Source: Candidatus Eiseniibacteriota bacterium (lineage in GTDB: Bacteria; Eisenbacteria; RBG-16-71-46). From it: 5,630 bases of DNA. This document shows, piece after piece, positions 5,250-5,630 of this stretch (the stretch's first letter is position 1; the number at the start of each line of letters is the position of its first letter). The position numbers and the translations under genes are program-made. The notes beneath the pieces were generated by a model. That model was not told the origin of the DNA. It saw only the letters and a program-made list of their open reading frames with translations, and did no database searches. The stretch lies in NCBI GenBank assembly GCA_021414165.1, contig JAIOPA010000406.1, forward strand, positions 1 to 5,630, given 5' to 3'.

Positions 5250-5630
5250 ATGTCCGATTCTCAGACTGACCCGGTACTTCCGGGGGAGCTGGAACCCGAA
5301 CTGTACGATCAGCTGCGAGATATCGCCGCGTACTACCTACGTGGTGAGCGACCGGGACACACGCTCCAGCCGACCGAGCTGGCGCACGAGGCGTACATCC
5401 GCATGCATCCGCTGGATGGCCGCAAGTACGTGGATCGGCGTCACTTCCTCGCCGTCGCCGCCCGCGTCATGCGGCGTGTGCTGGTGGACCACGCGCGGGC
5501 GCGCATGGCGGACAAGCGTTGGGGAGGCGTGATCCGGGTGACCCTGACCTGCGACATCGCGGCACCCGATGACAAGCGCCTGGTCGACATCCTCGACATC
5601 GACGCCGCGATCACCCGGCTCGAGGCCACC
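5250..5630 (+). CDS. ECF-type RNA polymerase sigma factor, TIGR02999/Sigma70_ECF type, N-terminal part
   Basis: The first 127 codons of an alternative sigma factor that directs RNA polymerase to a specific promoter set; the frame is open to the last base. Family members are usually about 185-200 residues, so most of region 4 is missing. LYDQLRDIAAYYLRGERPGHTLQPTELAHEAYIRMH (cut here as residues 19-53) is region 2.1-2.2. RRHFLAVAARVMRRVLVDHAR (63-83) is region 2.3-2.4, and RVTLTCDI plus LDIDAAITRLEAT enters region 4. QPTE (40-43) replaces the acidic DAED-type motif, with Thr42 in the middle. The start is ATG 5250: an in-frame TGA at 5199 limits extension and GTG 5223 is the only alternative. 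The Shine-Dalgarno site is weak (GGGG at 5237-5240). The usual N-terminal helix with a W-x-x-G-D pattern is absent. Relatives often neighbour Ser/Thr kinase genes, but none is visible here. Confidence 0.92.
   Translation, partial: MSDSQTDPVLPGELEPELYDQLRDIAAYYLRGERPGHTLQPTELAHEAYIRMHPLDGRKYVDRRHFLAVAARVMRRVLVDHARARMADKRWGGVIRVTLTCDIAAPDDKRLVDILDIDAAITRLEAT

Overview
The window looks like chromosomal DNA of a GC-rich, aerobically respiring bacterium. Coding parts are GC-rich with strong G/C preference at third codon positions. A phylum can only be inferred: the partial sigma factor at the right end belongs to the ECF type common in Gemmatimonadota, Acidobacteriota and Planctomycetota, and together with the GC-rich nuo genes this makes Gemmatimonadota my best guess, unproven.

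Positions 1-3967 hold the 3' end of a respiratory complex I (NADH:quinone oxidoreductase) operon in the usual order nuoL-nuoM-nuoN, all on the + strand and packed with no gaps. nuoL is cut by the left edge, nuoM begins at the end of nuoL, and nuoN overlaps nuoM by ATGA. The three products are the antiporter-like, proton-pumping membrane subunits. The glutamate, lysine and histidine residues of the proton path are intact in every part that can be seen. A perfect 16-bp hairpin (3984-4020) follows nuoN and probably ends the operon.

Positions 4120-4767 hold a complete gene with its own strong Shine-Dalgarno site. It encodes a 215-residue NADP-binding protein of the 'NADPH-dependent F420 reductase-like' Rossmann family; its real substrate is unknown.

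Positions 4768-5249 form a 482-base non-coding gap with two parts. The left part carries two copies of a 53-bp repeat (51/53 identical, exactly 100 bp apart) with internal and terminal inverted repeats, resembling a small dispersed intergenic element. The right part (about 5031-5249) falls to about 54% GC and holds several short inverted or direct repeats; it is the likely control region of the next gene.

Positions 5250-5630 (open at the right edge) encode the first 127 residues of an ECF sigma factor of the TIGR02999/Sigma70_ECF type. In region 2.2 the usual acidic DAED-like motif reads QPTE, with a threonine in the core. This is the pattern expected of ECF sigmas controlled by Ser/Thr kinase phosphorylation, and such sigmas often sit beside a kinase gene, which would lie just outside the window. 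The nuo genes and the reductase are ordinary; the repeat pair and the sigma factor with its upstream region are the parts most worth a second look.
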